From NCBI GenBank assembly GCA_964394145.1, contig CAYMVL010000044.1:1-64000 (forward strand): DNA of 64,000 nt, written 5' to 3'. The DNA is from JAFGBN01 sp964394145. GTDB lineage: Bacteria; Chloroflexota; Dehalococcoidia; GIF9; AB-539-J10. Positions 16,581-25,458 of this stretch are shown here, in pieces (the stretch's first letter is position 1; the number at the start of each line of letters is the position of its first letter). The notes beneath the pieces were generated by a model that searched no databases, was not told the origin of the DNA, and saw nothing but the letters and a program-made list of their open reading frames with translations. A program made the position numbers and the translations under genes.

Positions 16581-17893
16581 TGACTGAAAAAGGTATCGGT
16601 ATTGGTTTACTGGGCCTTGGCGTTATAGGTAGTGGCGTCGCTAAGGTACTGCTTGGCAAAGCAGATAGCCTGGCCGGACAACTGGGTGTCCCGCTGCTTC
16701 TGAGGAAGGTACTGGTGCGAGACGCAGGCAAACACCGCACTGTAGAGCTCAAAGCTCCGCAATTGACAACTCAAGCTGAGGAGGTCATAGCTGCTCCTGA
16801 AGTAGACATAGTGATTGAGCTTATTGGAGGTGAGGATCCGGCTACGGAATACATAAGACAGGCTATTCTACATGGTAAGCATGTGGTCACCGCCAACAAG
16901 GAGGTGATGGCAAAGCACGGATATGAGTTGCTGTCTTTGGCCCACGAACACGGAGTGGAGCTCCGTTACGAGGCCAGCGTGGGCAGCGGCATACCGCTTA
17001 TCTCACCGTTTCAGCAAGACCTGGCGGCTAATGACATTTCAGCTATCCATGCCATACTTAACGGCACTACCAACTATATTCTGACCAGGATGTCACGAGA
17101 GGGGTTGAGTTTTTCCATGGCCTTAAAGGATGCTCAGGGATTAGGATACGCTGAAGCCAATCCGGCTAATGATATCGAGGGGACAGACGCTGCTTATAAA
17201 CTGGCTATTCTGGCAAGCCTGGCTTTTCACACTGTGGTGAACCCTCAGGATATACATTGCGAAGGCATTTCGGCTCTTCAACCACAGGATTTCCGATATG
17301 CCAGGGAATTGGGCTACGCTATAAAGCTTCTGGCTATTGCCAAGCGGGAGAATGCGGATATTGAAATGCGCGTCCACCCTGCTTTTGTACCCCAGGACTC
17401 GCAGCTGGCTAAAGTGGAAGGTGTTTATAATGCGATTCAGGTGGAGGGCGACTTAGCCGGGAATTTGATATTTTATGGGCAGGGTGCGGGTGCTCTAAGA
17501 GCCTCCAGCGCTGTAGTGGCTGATGTGTTGACTGTAGCCAGAAAAATCTGCCATGGGGCGATTAGTGTTCATGCCGTACAGATGAACCAGAAATTAGCTG
17601 TCAAGCCTATGTCCAGCATAAGGACACGTTATTACTTCAGGCTCACGGTAGCTGACCGTCCGGGCGTCCTGGGACAGATCTCGGAAATCTTAGGCCGTAA
17701 TTCCATCAGCATTTCTTCGGTAATTCAGAAAGAGAGTGACCTGAAGTCCAAGACTGCGGTGCTTGTTATTATGACTCATCCGGCTGAAGAAAAGTCGGTG
17801 CAAAAAGCTCTGAAGGAAGTAGGTCAGCTGAAGGTAATACATAAGGTTGGCAACTTTATTAGGGTTGAAGATGAAGCAAGGCGTTCTGAATAG
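16577..17893 (+). CDS. hom: Homoserine dehydrogenase
   Basis: 438 residues. The NAD(P)-binding loop GLLGLGVIGSGVAKVL is at the N-terminus, the catalytic domain has ANKEVMAKHG, EASVGSGIPLI, LNGTTNYILTRM and GYAEANPANDIEGTDAAYKL, and a C-terminal ACT domain begins near 355 (RLTVADRPGVLGQISEIL). It reduces aspartate semialdehyde to homoserine in the threonine/methionine branch; the ACT domain implies feedback control, usually by threonine. GTG 16577 and ATG 16580 are both possible starts; GGAGGG at 16562-16567 fits either. The gene overlaps the ppiC stop by a few bases and overlaps thrC at its own 3' end. Confidence 0.95.
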   Translation: MMTEKGIGIGLLGLGVIGSGVAKVLLGKADSLAGQLGVPLLLRKVLVRDAGKHRTVELKAPQLTTQAEEVIAAPEVDIVIELIGGEDPATEYIRQAILHGKHVVTANKEVMAKHGYELLSLAHEHGVELRYEASVGSGIPLISPFQQDLAANDISAIHAILNGTTNYILTRMSREGLSFSMALKDAQGLGYAEANPANDIEGTDAAYKLAILASLAFHTVVNPQDIHCEGISALQPQDFRYARELGYAIKLLAIAKRENADIEMRVHPAFVPQDSQLAKVEGVYNAIQVEGDLAGNLIFYGQGAGALRASSAVVADVLTVARKICHGAISVHAVQMNQKLAVKPMSSIRTRYYFRLTVADRPGVLGQISEILGRNSISISSVIQKESDLKSKTAVLVIMTHPAEEKSVQKALKEVGQLKVIHKVGNFIRVEDEARRSE

Positions 17894-18929
17894 ATATCGT
17901 GATTTTTTGCCGGTTACCGCCGATACACCTATGATCACGCTCGGCGAGGGCGACACACCGTTGGTCAGGTCACGAGCTCTGGAAAAAGAACTCGGCTGTG
18001 GTGAGCTCTATTTCAAGCTCGAGGGTTGTAACCCTACCGGCTCATTTAAAGATAGGGGTATGGTGGTAGCGGTGGCTAAAGCTGTTGAGAGTGGCAGCTC
18101 CAGCATTATCTGTGCCTCCACCGGTAATACCAGCGCTTCTGCTGCTGCTTTCGGAGCCAGGTTTGGACTCAAGGTCAGCGTAATTATTCCCAGAGGCAAA
18201 ATAGCTATGGGAAAGCTCGCACAGGCGATAGTCTACGATGCCCGCATTGTGGGCATAAGAGGCAATTTTGATGAAGCGCTTCAAATAGTCCGTGCCCTGA
18301 CCCAAAAGTACCCCATCACACTGGTGAACTCGATAAACCCCAACCGCATTGAAGGCCAGAAGACATCGGCTTTTGAAATTGTGGATGACTTGGGCGATGC
18401 TCCTCATTATCTATTTATACCTGTGGGCAATGCTGGCAACATCACCGCCTACTGGAAAGGATTTGTTGAGTATTATCGAATTGGCAAATCGACTTGTCTC
18501 CCGAAGATGATGGGCTTTCAGGCTGCCGGGGCGGCTCCTATAGTGCGCGGGAAGATTGTAGAACGACCGAAGACTATTGCTACAGCGATTAGAATTGGCA
18601 ACCCTGCCAGCTGGCAAAAAGCAGTGGCTGCCCGGGATGAATCGGGAGGCATCATCGACTGCGTGACTGATGATGAAATCATGAGTGCCTACAAATTGGT
18701 TGCAGAAAAAGAAGGTATTTTTGGCGAGCCCGCTTCGGCGGCTTCACTGGCTGGACTGATTAAGCTGGCACAAAAGGAGCACTTTTCTGACAAGAGAGTT
18801 GTTTGTGTCATTACCGGGACGGGACTGAAAGACCCGGGACTGCCGGCTAAGTATGCCCAGGCTCCAATAGAGCTTCCTGCTGATCTGGCTACCATTGAGA
18901 AAGCTCTGGATTGGGGGCAGCCCCTTTGA
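17871..18929 (+). CDS. thrC: Threonine synthase
   Basis: 352 residues from ATG 17871, 23 bp inside hom; a TTG at 17847 is less likely because AGGG precedes the ATG. It is a PLP-dependent fold type II enzyme converting phosphohomoserine to threonine. GCNPTGSFKDRG contains the PLP lysine, ASTGNTSASAAAFG binds phosphate/PLP, and GNAGNITAYWKGF and EPASAASLAGL are typical. It is the short class of ThrC. Together with hom it gives the committed steps to threonine, although no homoserine kinase gene is present in the window. Confidence 0.93.
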   Translation: MKQGVLNRYRDFLPVTADTPMITLGEGDTPLVRSRALEKELGCGELYFKLEGCNPTGSFKDRGMVVAVAKAVESGSSSIICASTGNTSASAAAFGARFGLKVSVIIPRGKIAMGKLAQAIVYDARIVGIRGNFDEALQIVRALTQKYPITLVNSINPNRIEGQKTSAFEIVDDLGDAPHYLFIPVGNAGNITAYWKGFVEYYRIGKSTCLPKMMGFQAAGAAPIVRGKIVERPKTIATAIRIGNPASWQKAVAARDESGGIIDCVTDDEIMSAYKLVAEKEGIFGEPASAASLAGLIKLAQKEHFSDKRVVCVITGTGLKDPGLPAKYAQAPIELPADLATIEKALDWGQPL

Positions 18930-18965
18930 TCATATTGATACTGAGCTACATATAAGGGAATTGAG

Positions 18966-19532
18966 ATGATAAATCAAGATGAAATCAAGTTGGCAATGAC
19001 TTCTATAATCGGGGCCATTGGTGATGACCCGCTCAGGGATGGCATAAAGGATACTCCGCGGCGGGTGGCTGAAATGTATGTTGAGCTTTTCTCCGGTCTG
19101 GATGCTGACCCTAAAGCTGAGTTGACAGTGGACTTCGAGGTCGGATATCAGGAGATGGTAGTTCTCAAAGACATACCCTTCTATTCGATGTGTGAGCACC
19201 ACCTGCTTCCTTTCTATGGTTTGGCTCATATTGGATATATACCCGGTGCGGACGGCAGAGTTGTCGGGATAAGCAAGCTGGCCAGGGTGGTGGAGATATT
19301 CGCCAGGAGGCCACAAATTCAGGAAAGAATGACTCAGCAAATTGCTGATACCATCTTCGAAGCTCTCCAGCCTGACGGCGTAGCTGTGGTTGTTCAAGCA
19401 GAGCACCTGTGTATGGTCATGCGCGGAATCAAGAAACCGGGGGCCAATGTGGTCACTTCGGCAATGAGAGGAAGTTTCCGTAGTAAAGCGATGACACGCT
19501 CTGAATTCCTGGCTCTAATCCATGGGAGATAG
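18966..19532 (+). CDS. folE: GTP cyclohydrolase I
   Basis: 188 residues, standard length. CEHHLLPFYG carries the zinc Cys and His ligands, HLCMVMRG the second Cys, and IGYIPGADGRVVGISKLAR and VTSAMRGSFR are family signatures. It converts GTP to dihydroneopterin triphosphate, the first step of folate synthesis. ATG 18966 lies 6 bases after GGGAATTGAG. It follows thrC by 36 bp on the same strand, probably the last gene of the ppiC-hom-thrC-folE run, and it is convergent with the MacB-type permease gene (1-bp gap). Confidence 0.95.
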   Translation: MINQDEIKLAMTSIIGAIGDDPLRDGIKDTPRRVAEMYVELFSGLDADPKAELTVDFEVGYQEMVVLKDIPFYSMCEHHLLPFYGLAHIGYIPGADGRVVGISKLARVVEIFARRPQIQERMTQQIADTIFEALQPDGVAVVVQAEHLCMVMRGIKKPGANVVTSAMRGSFRSKAMTRSEFLALIHGR

Positions 19533-19533
19533 T

Positions 19534-20781
19534 CTATTCGTGGCGCAGGGACTCGATAGGATCGAGCCGCGCAGCTCGAAATGCCGGGTATATACCGGAA
19601 ACAAGCCCGATGAATATCGAGACTCCTACCGCCAGGGCAATTACATCGCCCGGGAGCAAAGCGGGGAGGGGAAAACCCATGTTTGTCGCTACGTTAGAGG
19701 CAATCTTCACCAGAAGCCAGCTTAGAGCTACTCCTACAGCGCCGCCGGCGAAACTCAGAGTTGCAGCTTCAGTTAGGAACTGAGTCAGGATGTCTCGGCG
19801 TTTGGCTCCTATAGCCTTGCGCAGCCCAATTTCCTTGGTGCGCTCAGTTACCGAAACCAGCATGATGTTCATTATGCCAATGCCTCCGACAAGCAAGGAT
19901 ATGCCGGCTATGGCAGCGAGGACAAGTTGCACTATTCCCAGTATCTGGTTAGCTATTTGCGATACGGAACTCATGCTAACAACAGAGAAGTCATTCTCCT
20001 CTCCCTCTCTGATATGATGTCGCTGTCTCAGGATGCTCGTAATCTCCTGCTCAGCAGAATCTATCGCGTTTTCGCTGCTGGCCCTCACGCTGATAACCTG
20101 AACGCTATGCCCCAGGCTGGTAATTTCCTGAGCTGCCAAAGAGGACTGGAGCGTCGATAACGGAATGTATACTGATAAGTCCTCAAATCCAAATGTACTC
20201 CCTTTGCTTTCAAGTACTCCAATGATAGTGAATTTACGCCCATTTACACGTATGCTCTGACCTGTAGGGTCGAACTGCTCCCCGAACAGACTTTCGGCCA
20301 CTTTGCTTCCCAGTGCGACTACTCTCGATTTTGCCTTGTAATCTCGCTCGGTGATGAAGCTGCCCTGAGCCATATTAAGGTTGTTGACCCACATGTACTC
20401 TGGCGTTATTCCGGCAACTGTAACTCCGGCATTCTCTCTTCCTGCTGCAATCTGAGCAGTAATCTGTGCCACCGGCGCCACTGCCGCGATGGAAGCCGCA
20501 TTAGAGGCAATGGCCTCAGCGTCTTCCATGGTCAGTGTTTGCCCTCTACCCATCGTTCCTCCTATCCCACCACTGTTCGAGGAGCCAGGCATGACATATA
20601 TTAGATTAGACCCCAGAGAGGCAAAAGCCTCCTGTGTCACGGACTCCTGTGCTTTTCCCAGGGACACTACGGAAATAACCGCGGCTACGCCGATAAGGAT
20701 GCCCAGCATGGTCAGAATCGACCTTAGCTTGTTACCGGCTATGGCACGGAGAGCGGTGGTAAAGCAATCCCATGGTCTCAT
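19534..20781 (-). CDS. MacB-like ABC transporter permease
   Basis: 415 residues: an N-terminal transmembrane helix near 20-42 (SILTMLGILIGVAAVISVVS), a large extracytoplasmic MacB_PCD domain, then an FtsX domain with three helices (IVQLVLAAIAGISLLVGGIG; the IGLRKAIGAKRRDIL loop; two C-terminal helices ending in IYPAFRAARLDPIESLRHE). This is the four-helix mechanotransmission topology of MacB/LolC-type exporters. It overlaps the ATPase gene by 4 bp and belongs with the adaptor gene upstream. Confidence 0.92.
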   Translation of the reverse strand: MRPWDCFTTALRAIAGNKLRSILTMLGILIGVAAVISVVSLGKAQESVTQEAFASLGSNLIYVMPGSSNSGGIGGTMGRGQTLTMEDAEAIASNAASIAAVAPVAQITAQIAAGRENAGVTVAGITPEYMWVNNLNMAQGSFITERDYKAKSRVVALGSKVAESLFGEQFDPTGQSIRVNGRKFTIIGVLESKGSTFGFEDLSVYIPLSTLQSSLAAQEITSLGHSVQVISVRASSENAIDSAEQEITSILRQRHHIREGEENDFSVVSMSSVSQIANQILGIVQLVLAAIAGISLLVGGIGIMNIMLVSVTERTKEIGLRKAIGAKRRDILTQFLTEAATLSFAGGAVGVALSWLLVKIASNVATNMGFPLPALLPGDVIALAVGVSIFIGLVSGIYPAFRAARLDPIESLRHE

Positions 20782-21437
20782 TCTTCTATCTGGCCATCCC
20801 TCATTCTGATGGTGCGCTGGGTATAGGCGGCAATATCAGGCTCATGCGTAACCAGTACGATGGTTATTCCCTGCTGGTTCAACTGCTGGAACAGAAACAT
20901 AACGTCCTTGCTGGTCTGGGTATCGAGATTACCTGTAGGTTCATCAGCCAGAATGAGCGATGGAGTGTTTATTAATGCCCTGGCAATGGCTACTCTCTGC
21001 TGCTCGCCTCCGGCCAGCTCGCTTGGCCTGTGAGTGGCCCGATGGGCCAGGCCTACTGATGCTAGGGCCCGTAAAGCTCGCTGCCGTCGATTATGAGCAC
21101 CACTGTAAACAAGCGGCAATTCCACATTAGCCAGAGCCGTGTTTCTGGCTAACAGGTTGAAACTCTGGAAGACAAAGCCTATCTTCTTATTCCTTATCTC
21201 GGCTAATTGATTGTCGCTCAGTTTGCTCACCTCGATTCCGTCGAGGCGATATTGGCCTGAGCTGGGTTTGTCAAGGCACCCGATAATGTTCATCAGGGTG
21301 GATTTACCTGAGCCCGACGGTCCTGTAATTGAGACCATCTCTCCTGTCTCTATACGACAGCTCACAGCCCGCAGGGCAGTAACCTCTGTCTGGCCTGCTC
21401 TATATATCTTGCTTATGTTACTCAGCTCAATCATCAA
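20778..21437 (-). CDS. MacB/LolD-type ABC transporter ATP-binding protein
   Basis: 219 residues. Walker A is GPSGSGKST, the Q-loop lies in FVFQSFNLL, the signature LAGGEQQRVAIARAL, Walker B LILADEPTGNLD and the H-loop VTHEPD. It is the cytoplasmic motor of the exporter; in this family ATP hydrolysis drives mechanical movement of the extracytoplasmic part rather than transport across the membrane itself. It lies directly after the adaptor gene and overlaps the permease gene by 4 bp. Confidence 0.95.
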   Translation of the reverse strand: MMIELSNISKIYRAGQTEVTALRAVSCRIETGEMVSITGPSGSGKSTLMNIIGCLDKPSSGQYRLDGIEVSKLSDNQLAEIRNKKIGFVFQSFNLLARNTALANVELPLVYSGAHNRRQRALRALASVGLAHRATHRPSELAGGEQQRVAIARALINTPSLILADEPTGNLDTQTSKDVMFLFQQLNQQGITIVLVTHEPDIAAYTQRTIRMRDGQIEE

Positions 21438-22667
21438 TCACATTTCGAATATCGAAGAGGGGAATTGTGTTAAGGTGGGCAATATTACCCTGTCCCCCTC
21501 TTCTAATCCGCTAAGAACCTCAGTGCTTATCCCGTCGGATAGACCAAGTATGATGCTTCTTTGCTCAACCTGGTCACCCCTGACAACCTCTGCAGTTGGA
21601 TTATCCAGGCTGCCCTGAATAGCCCGGTTCGGCAGCAGTAATACATCGTCATGGTGCTCAACGACTATTTCCGCAGTGGCACTCATACCATCTCTGAGTT
21701 TTTTATCCCGTTTCTTCAATGTTATTGTGCTTTGATAGGATACCACTCCTGCCTGGACCGTGCCTGCTGGAGAGATATATGTTAGTGTCCCTTCTACTTC
21801 CTTGTCGGGCATGGCGTCCAGCGTGATCTGCGCCTCCTGGCCCAGTTCCACCATGGAGATATCTATCTCATCGATGGTTCCGTCCATTTCTATCTTGCTA
21901 ATGTCGATTAAGCTGATCGCTGGACTGGCGTACGTCGCAGCTGAGACTTGTTCTCCCTCAATTATCGATACGGCAGCTACGACGCCATCTAGAGAAGCGG
22001 TAATCACGGTTTTGGTCAACTCCAGCTCAGCACTGGCCAGGTCTAATTCGGCTGCATCCAGAGCCGTCTTGGCCTGCTCTACCTTTAGCTCCAGCAGTTT
22101 GATTGAAAGAGGTAGTGCCCATGGCCTGGATTGCGATTTCTCCTGCGCTTTGACCAGGTTCGCCCCGACTGAATCCAGCAGTGCTTGTGCCTCTTCAGTC
22201 TCCCCTTGTTGCAGAAGCCTCCCCGCTTCTCTCAGGTTATGCTCCGCTTCATCTAGAGCTATCCATACTCCAGGTAGATCAGTAGCATAGGTATTGGTGT
22301 AATGAGGGTATATAGTCTGCATGAGCTGATTCTCGGCCACCGTATAGTCAATCTGAGCTGCTTCACATCTCGCCTTAGCCTTTTCTACGTTCAATTCCAG
22401 AGACTTGGCATCGAGCCTAGCTAATTCCTGTCCTTTCAATACGCTATCTCCCTCACTCACCAGTACCTCTGCCACCGTTCCTGTGGTGCCAAATGATAAG
22501 TCTGCCCTATGGGGCATTTCCAGGTTGCCGCTGACGGTGACGACTATCTCCAAGTCGCCTCGAGTTACCACGCTGGTTTCTGGCGCCGTGGTTTCAGGAG
22601 CAGCGCAGCCAGTAAATACCATGCTAACCAAGCTGACTATCATTATGAGCGTTAGATATTTCTTCAT
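21438..22667 (-). CDS. MacA/HlyD-type periplasmic adaptor lipoprotein
   Basis: 409 residues from ATG 22667, with AAGGGG 8 bases upstream; a GTG three codons earlier would sit on the ribosome site. The signal peptide ends in a lipobox (MVFTGC), so it should be a lipoprotein. A biotinyl-lipoyl half (LSFGTTGTVAEVLVSEGDSV) is followed by a long helical hairpin (about 90-190), the second lipoyl half (TKTVITASLDGVVAAVSIIE) and a beta-barrel domain. In diderms MacA links MacB to TolC; no outer membrane channel gene is seen here, so the partner is unknown. Confidence 0.88.
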   Translation of the reverse strand: MKKYLTLIMIVSLVSMVFTGCAAPETTAPETSVVTRGDLEIVVTVSGNLEMPHRADLSFGTTGTVAEVLVSEGDSVLKGQELARLDAKSLELNVEKAKARCEAAQIDYTVAENQLMQTIYPHYTNTYATDLPGVWIALDEAEHNLREAGRLLQQGETEEAQALLDSVGANLVKAQEKSQSRPWALPLSIKLLELKVEQAKTALDAAELDLASAELELTKTVITASLDGVVAAVSIIEGEQVSAATYASPAISLIDISKIEMDGTIDEIDISMVELGQEAQITLDAMPDKEVEGTLTYISPAGTVQAGVVSYQSTITLKKRDKKLRDGMSATAEIVVEHHDDVLLLPNRAIQGSLDNPTAEVVRGDQVEQRSIILGLSDGISTEVLSGLEEGDRVILPTLTQFPSSIFEM

Positions 22668-22781
22668 TTCTATCACCCCTTCTTATTGCTCTTGTATTGC
22701 TATGAGTTACCTGTTATCTAGCCAATAATGATTTGAGCCGTAAGCCTGGGATGGCGATAAATAACAGTCCGGTTATCAACT

Positions 22782-23060
22782 TCAATAACCTGGCCCGTTT
22801 GAGTCTGAGCTTTCGGCTTCCGTCAGCAACTTAGTAAAATATTTGACCTCGCGGCTTATAGCGTTAACCAGATCTTCTACAGCCTCAACCTTAATCAGCA
22901 GAATCCCGGCTCCTTGGGGCAGATTGAAAGCTAGAAGCTTGGTGCCAACAGCTATCCCCAATTCTCTTCGTGCCTCCACAGGAATCACCAGCTGCCCGCG
23001 GGGGCCAACTACTGCAGAGCCAAAGTATTTGTGCACTGTACGCCTATCGTCTTGTTCCAT
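22782..23060 (-). CDS. AbrB/MazE/SpoVT-family DNA-binding protein
   Basis: 92 residues. The swapped-hairpin domain is seen at about 13-58 (SAVVGPRGQLVIPVEARREL, then IAVGTKLLAF), followed by a helical tail. A good Shine-Dalgarno (GGGGAGG) precedes the ATG. It is the first gene after the promoter at 23097-23126 and 114 bp before the MacA-MacB type genes, so it is likely a local regulator of this exporter, by analogy with similar gene pairs; direct evidence is lacking. Confidence 0.82.
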   Translation of the reverse strand: MEQDDRRTVHKYFGSAVVGPRGQLVIPVEARRELGIAVGTKLLAFNLPQGAGILLIKVEAVEDLVNAISREVKYFTKLLTEAESSDSNGPGY

Positions 23061-23096
23061 CTTTTCCTCCCCTGATGAGCTTGGCGTTAATCGGGA

Positions 23097-23126
23097 ATTG
23101 TATGAATTCTCTTATTAGTTTGTCAA
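23097..23126 (-). promoter_or_regulatory. Promoter of the abrB-macAB-like operon
   Basis: Reading on the minus strand: TTGACA (23121-23126), an 18-base spacer, TACAAT (23097-23102). It ends about 36 bp before the AbrB-type start codon. A perfect -35 makes this one of the stronger promoters in the window. Confidence 0.78.
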
Positions 23127-23515
23127 ATAATGAAAATCTGACTATTTGGCTAACTTGAATTGGAGCGCTGCTCCTCCGCCAAAGCTGTAGACATTGAATC
23201 GTTTATCGCGACCATTTTGGCGTCGTACTGTAATGGCTTGGGGATGAACCTGTTTACTAGCCAGCATGCAGGGGGGCTAAAAGTGCATATATAGCATCTG
23301 CGCGATGCAAAATGCTAATAGGCTCGAGTCGGGCAGTCGGTTAGATAGCTAAATGGGCCGTTTATTATAGTATGCAGCCAGCATAGTGGTTTTTGGGCTA
23401 GGAGAGCTAGCTAGAGCAAATGGAATACTTGCGGCGGAAGCGTGGGCCGTATGACTTCAGGCATGATGTTGGTTGCTTCAATACAGGGACTTGCTCGGAG
23501 TCTACCTGTTTCCTC
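23127..23515. other. Intergenic region without a recognisable gene
   Basis: About 390 bases between the abrB promoter and the end of the NfnA-like gene. No frame with a ribosome site and no clear hairpin-plus-T terminator was found. The partner gene nfnB, which usually follows nfnA, is not here. Confidence 0.5.
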
Positions 23516-24361
23516 TTAGCCGTGTTCTGTGATGTGGGCCGTCCTTGTTTCCCACATCTTCAGCGATTCCTTCTCCTCGTCGAGGTAAGCACGCTGGCGG
23601 CTAATAAGCAAATCCCAGTCGATCTCGTGTCCATTGAACTCCGGCCCATCAATACAGGCAAATTTAGTCTCGCCGCTTACTGATACCCGGCAGCAACCGC
23701 ACATACCGGTGCCGTCAACCATTATAGGGTTGAGGCTCACAACGGTCCTGACGCCAAAAGGCTTGGTAGTGAGGGAGCAGAACTTCATCATGACTGTGGG
23801 GCCGATGGCAATCACTCTATCAACTCTGGTCTTTTCTAGAAGCTCTCTTAATGGCTCTGTGACCAGCCCTTTGCGCTTGTATGAGCCATCGTCGGTAGTT
23901 ACGATTAGCTCGTCGCTTACGCTACGCAAGCGTTCTTCCCAGAAAACAAGGTCTTTTGTGCGGAACCCCATAATTGAGATGACCTTGTTCCCTTTCTTTT
24001 TCATCGCCCGAGCAATTGGTATTATGGTGGCAATGGCAAATCCTCCGGCGACACACACCACAGTGCCAAACTTTTCGATCTCTGTGGGGCGACCCAGTGG
24101 GCCAACGAAGTTAAGGATTTTATCGCCGGCGTTAAGTAAAGCTAATTTCTTTGTAGAGGTGCCTACTTCTACGAAAACGATGCTTACAGATCCTTCTTCC
24201 GCGTCCCAATCGGCGATGGTCAGTGGAATCCGCTCGCCAGTGTCATCACTTCTGACGATTACAAATTGCCCTGGCTGAGCCTTGTTGGCTACCATTGGTG
24301 CTTCGACTCTAAACAGATGAGTGTCTGGAGTAAAGTCTTCTCTACCTAAAATCCGGTACAT
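23516..24361 (-). CDS. FAD/NAD(P)-binding ferredoxin-NADP reductase subunit, NfnA/SudB-like
   Basis: 281 residues from ATG 24361 (MYRILGREDF); the open frame continues 48 codons further, but that part does not look like the family. FAD-binding block GQFVIVRSDDTGERIPLTIA is followed by the NAD-binding block VCVAGGFAIATIIPIARAM and the C-terminal 2Fe-2S Cys cluster GMCGCCRVSVSGETKFACIDGPEFNG. This matches the small subunit of NADH-dependent reduced ferredoxin:NADP oxidoreductase or sulfide dehydrogenase. Its usual partner (NfnB/SudA, glutamate synthase small-chain-like) is missing on both sides. The upstream neighbours are molybdenum cofactor genes. Confidence 0.82.
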   Translation of the reverse strand: MYRILGREDFTPDTHLFRVEAPMVANKAQPGQFVIVRSDDTGERIPLTIADWDAEEGSVSIVFVEVGTSTKKLALLNAGDKILNFVGPLGRPTEIEKFGTVVCVAGGFAIATIIPIARAMKKKGNKVISIMGFRTKDLVFWEERLRSVSDELIVTTDDGSYKRKGLVTEPLRELLEKTRVDRVIAIGPTVMMKFCSLTTKPFGVRTVVSLNPIMVDGTGMCGCCRVSVSGETKFACIDGPEFNGHEIDWDLLISRQRAYLDEEKESLKMWETRTAHITEHG

Positions 24362-24578
24362 ATGACTCTTTCGATGTGAGTCGAATAAACCTTTACTGGG
24401 AATTGTAGCATCAATCGATATAATTGTGTAATCCTTTACCGGGTGGTCCTCCTCCTTCTCCGGACAAAGTGCCCCGTGTGGAGCTTGTGCCGGCAAGTCT
24501 AACATGACGCCAATGCCGCTCTGCCAGGGCTACAGTTGCAGACACCATCTTGATTTTTTGAAGGGGGCCCTATGTCAA

Positions 24579-25019
24579 CTAAGCTCGAACGTCGAAATTA
24601 TCGCCCGGCTTCACCATCCCTCCCTGAATTACCCGCGCAAATACTCCTTCATGTACAAGAGGGCGGAATTCCGGCTGGTCGTGTTCTTTGCCAATCTGCG
24701 TAATCTCCAAAATGACGTGCTGACCAATGTGTATTCGTGTGCCGGTAGCTAGGCGAGCTAAGTCTACTCCCTCGGTGAGAATGTTTTCAGCAGAGTCGCC
24801 AGGAGCTATTTTAACACCTTCACCGTACACCCGTCTGATGCTCTCCATCGTGAGAAGACTAACCTGTCGAGGACTGCCAGCATGAGCGTCGCCAATAAGG
24901 CCATAACCTTCCCTGAGAAAGCTGTGACTGACAGGCTCTTTCTTGCTTCCCTTGTCCCGGCTTGAACAAACCGCCACTATCTTACCCGTTGGCAATGTAG
25001 GTGCCGCTCTTGCCGCCAC
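24579..25019 (-). CDS. MOSC domain protein
   Basis: 146 residues; MOSC domains handle sulfur or the molybdenum cofactor, and short versions like this sit in moa/mog operons. Typical blocks are GLIGDAHAGSPRQVSLL, APGDSAENILTEGVDL, LATGTRIHIG and VFARVIQGGMVKPGD. The expected Cys of sulfur-carrying MOSC enzymes is not obvious. The assigned start is a GTG 38 bp inside moaC; TTG at 24995 or GTG at 24977 are alternatives that match the usual family start (KIVAVC) better. Co-transcribed with moaC and moaA. Confidence 0.85.
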   Translation of the reverse strand: MAARAAPTLPTGKIVAVCSSRDKGSKKEPVSHSFLREGYGLIGDAHAGSPRQVSLLTMESIRRVYGEGVKIAPGDSAENILTEGVDLARLATGTRIHIGQHVILEITQIGKEHDQPEFRPLVHEGVFARVIQGGMVKPGDNFDVRA

Positions 25020-25458
25020 TCTTCCTTGCTAAGCGTATCCCCTCGATAGTCATCTCTCTGTCTATCCCCTTGCACATATCATATATGCTGAGAGCGCTTA
25101 TGGACACAGCAACCAGCGCCTCCATTTCAAATCCTGTTTTCCCTATACCCTTAGCAGTGGCAGTAATCTTAATGAAGTCACCCTTCTCGGCCAGATCGAA
25201 TTCAACTGCAACGTTTGTGAGCAGCAATGGGTGACATAGTGGTATGAGGTGAGGCGTCTCCTTTGCTGCCATGATGCCGGCTGTTTGTGCGCAAGACAAG
25301 ACATCTCCTTTTGCCATCTTACCACTGCGGATAAGCTCGAGTGTCTCCGGTTTCATTTTGACTCTGCATTCCGCTACTGCCTGGCGTTCTGTCTCCGCCT
25401 TCCCGGTAATATCGAGCATCCGTATTCGCTGTGCAGATTGTGGGATATCCATTCTCAA
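24982..25458 (-). CDS. moaC: Cyclic pyranopterin monophosphate synthase MoaC
   Basis: 158 residues, full length. Family blocks are KMKPETLELI, MAKGDVLSCAQTAGIMAAK, TPHLIPLCHPLLL, GIGKTGFEMEALVAVS and LSIYDMCKGIDREM. With MoaA it converts GTP to cPMP, the first step of molybdopterin synthesis. The start codon overlaps the moaA stop (ATGA). The pair implies molybdenum or tungsten enzymes in this organism. Confidence 0.95.
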   Translation of the reverse strand: MRMDIPQSAQRIRMLDITGKAETERQAVAECRVKMKPETLELIRSGKMAKGDVLSCAQTAGIMAAKETPHLIPLCHPLLLTNVAVEFDLAEKGDFIKITATAKGIGKTGFEMEALVAVSISALSIYDMCKGIDREMTIEGIRLARKSGGKSGTYIANG

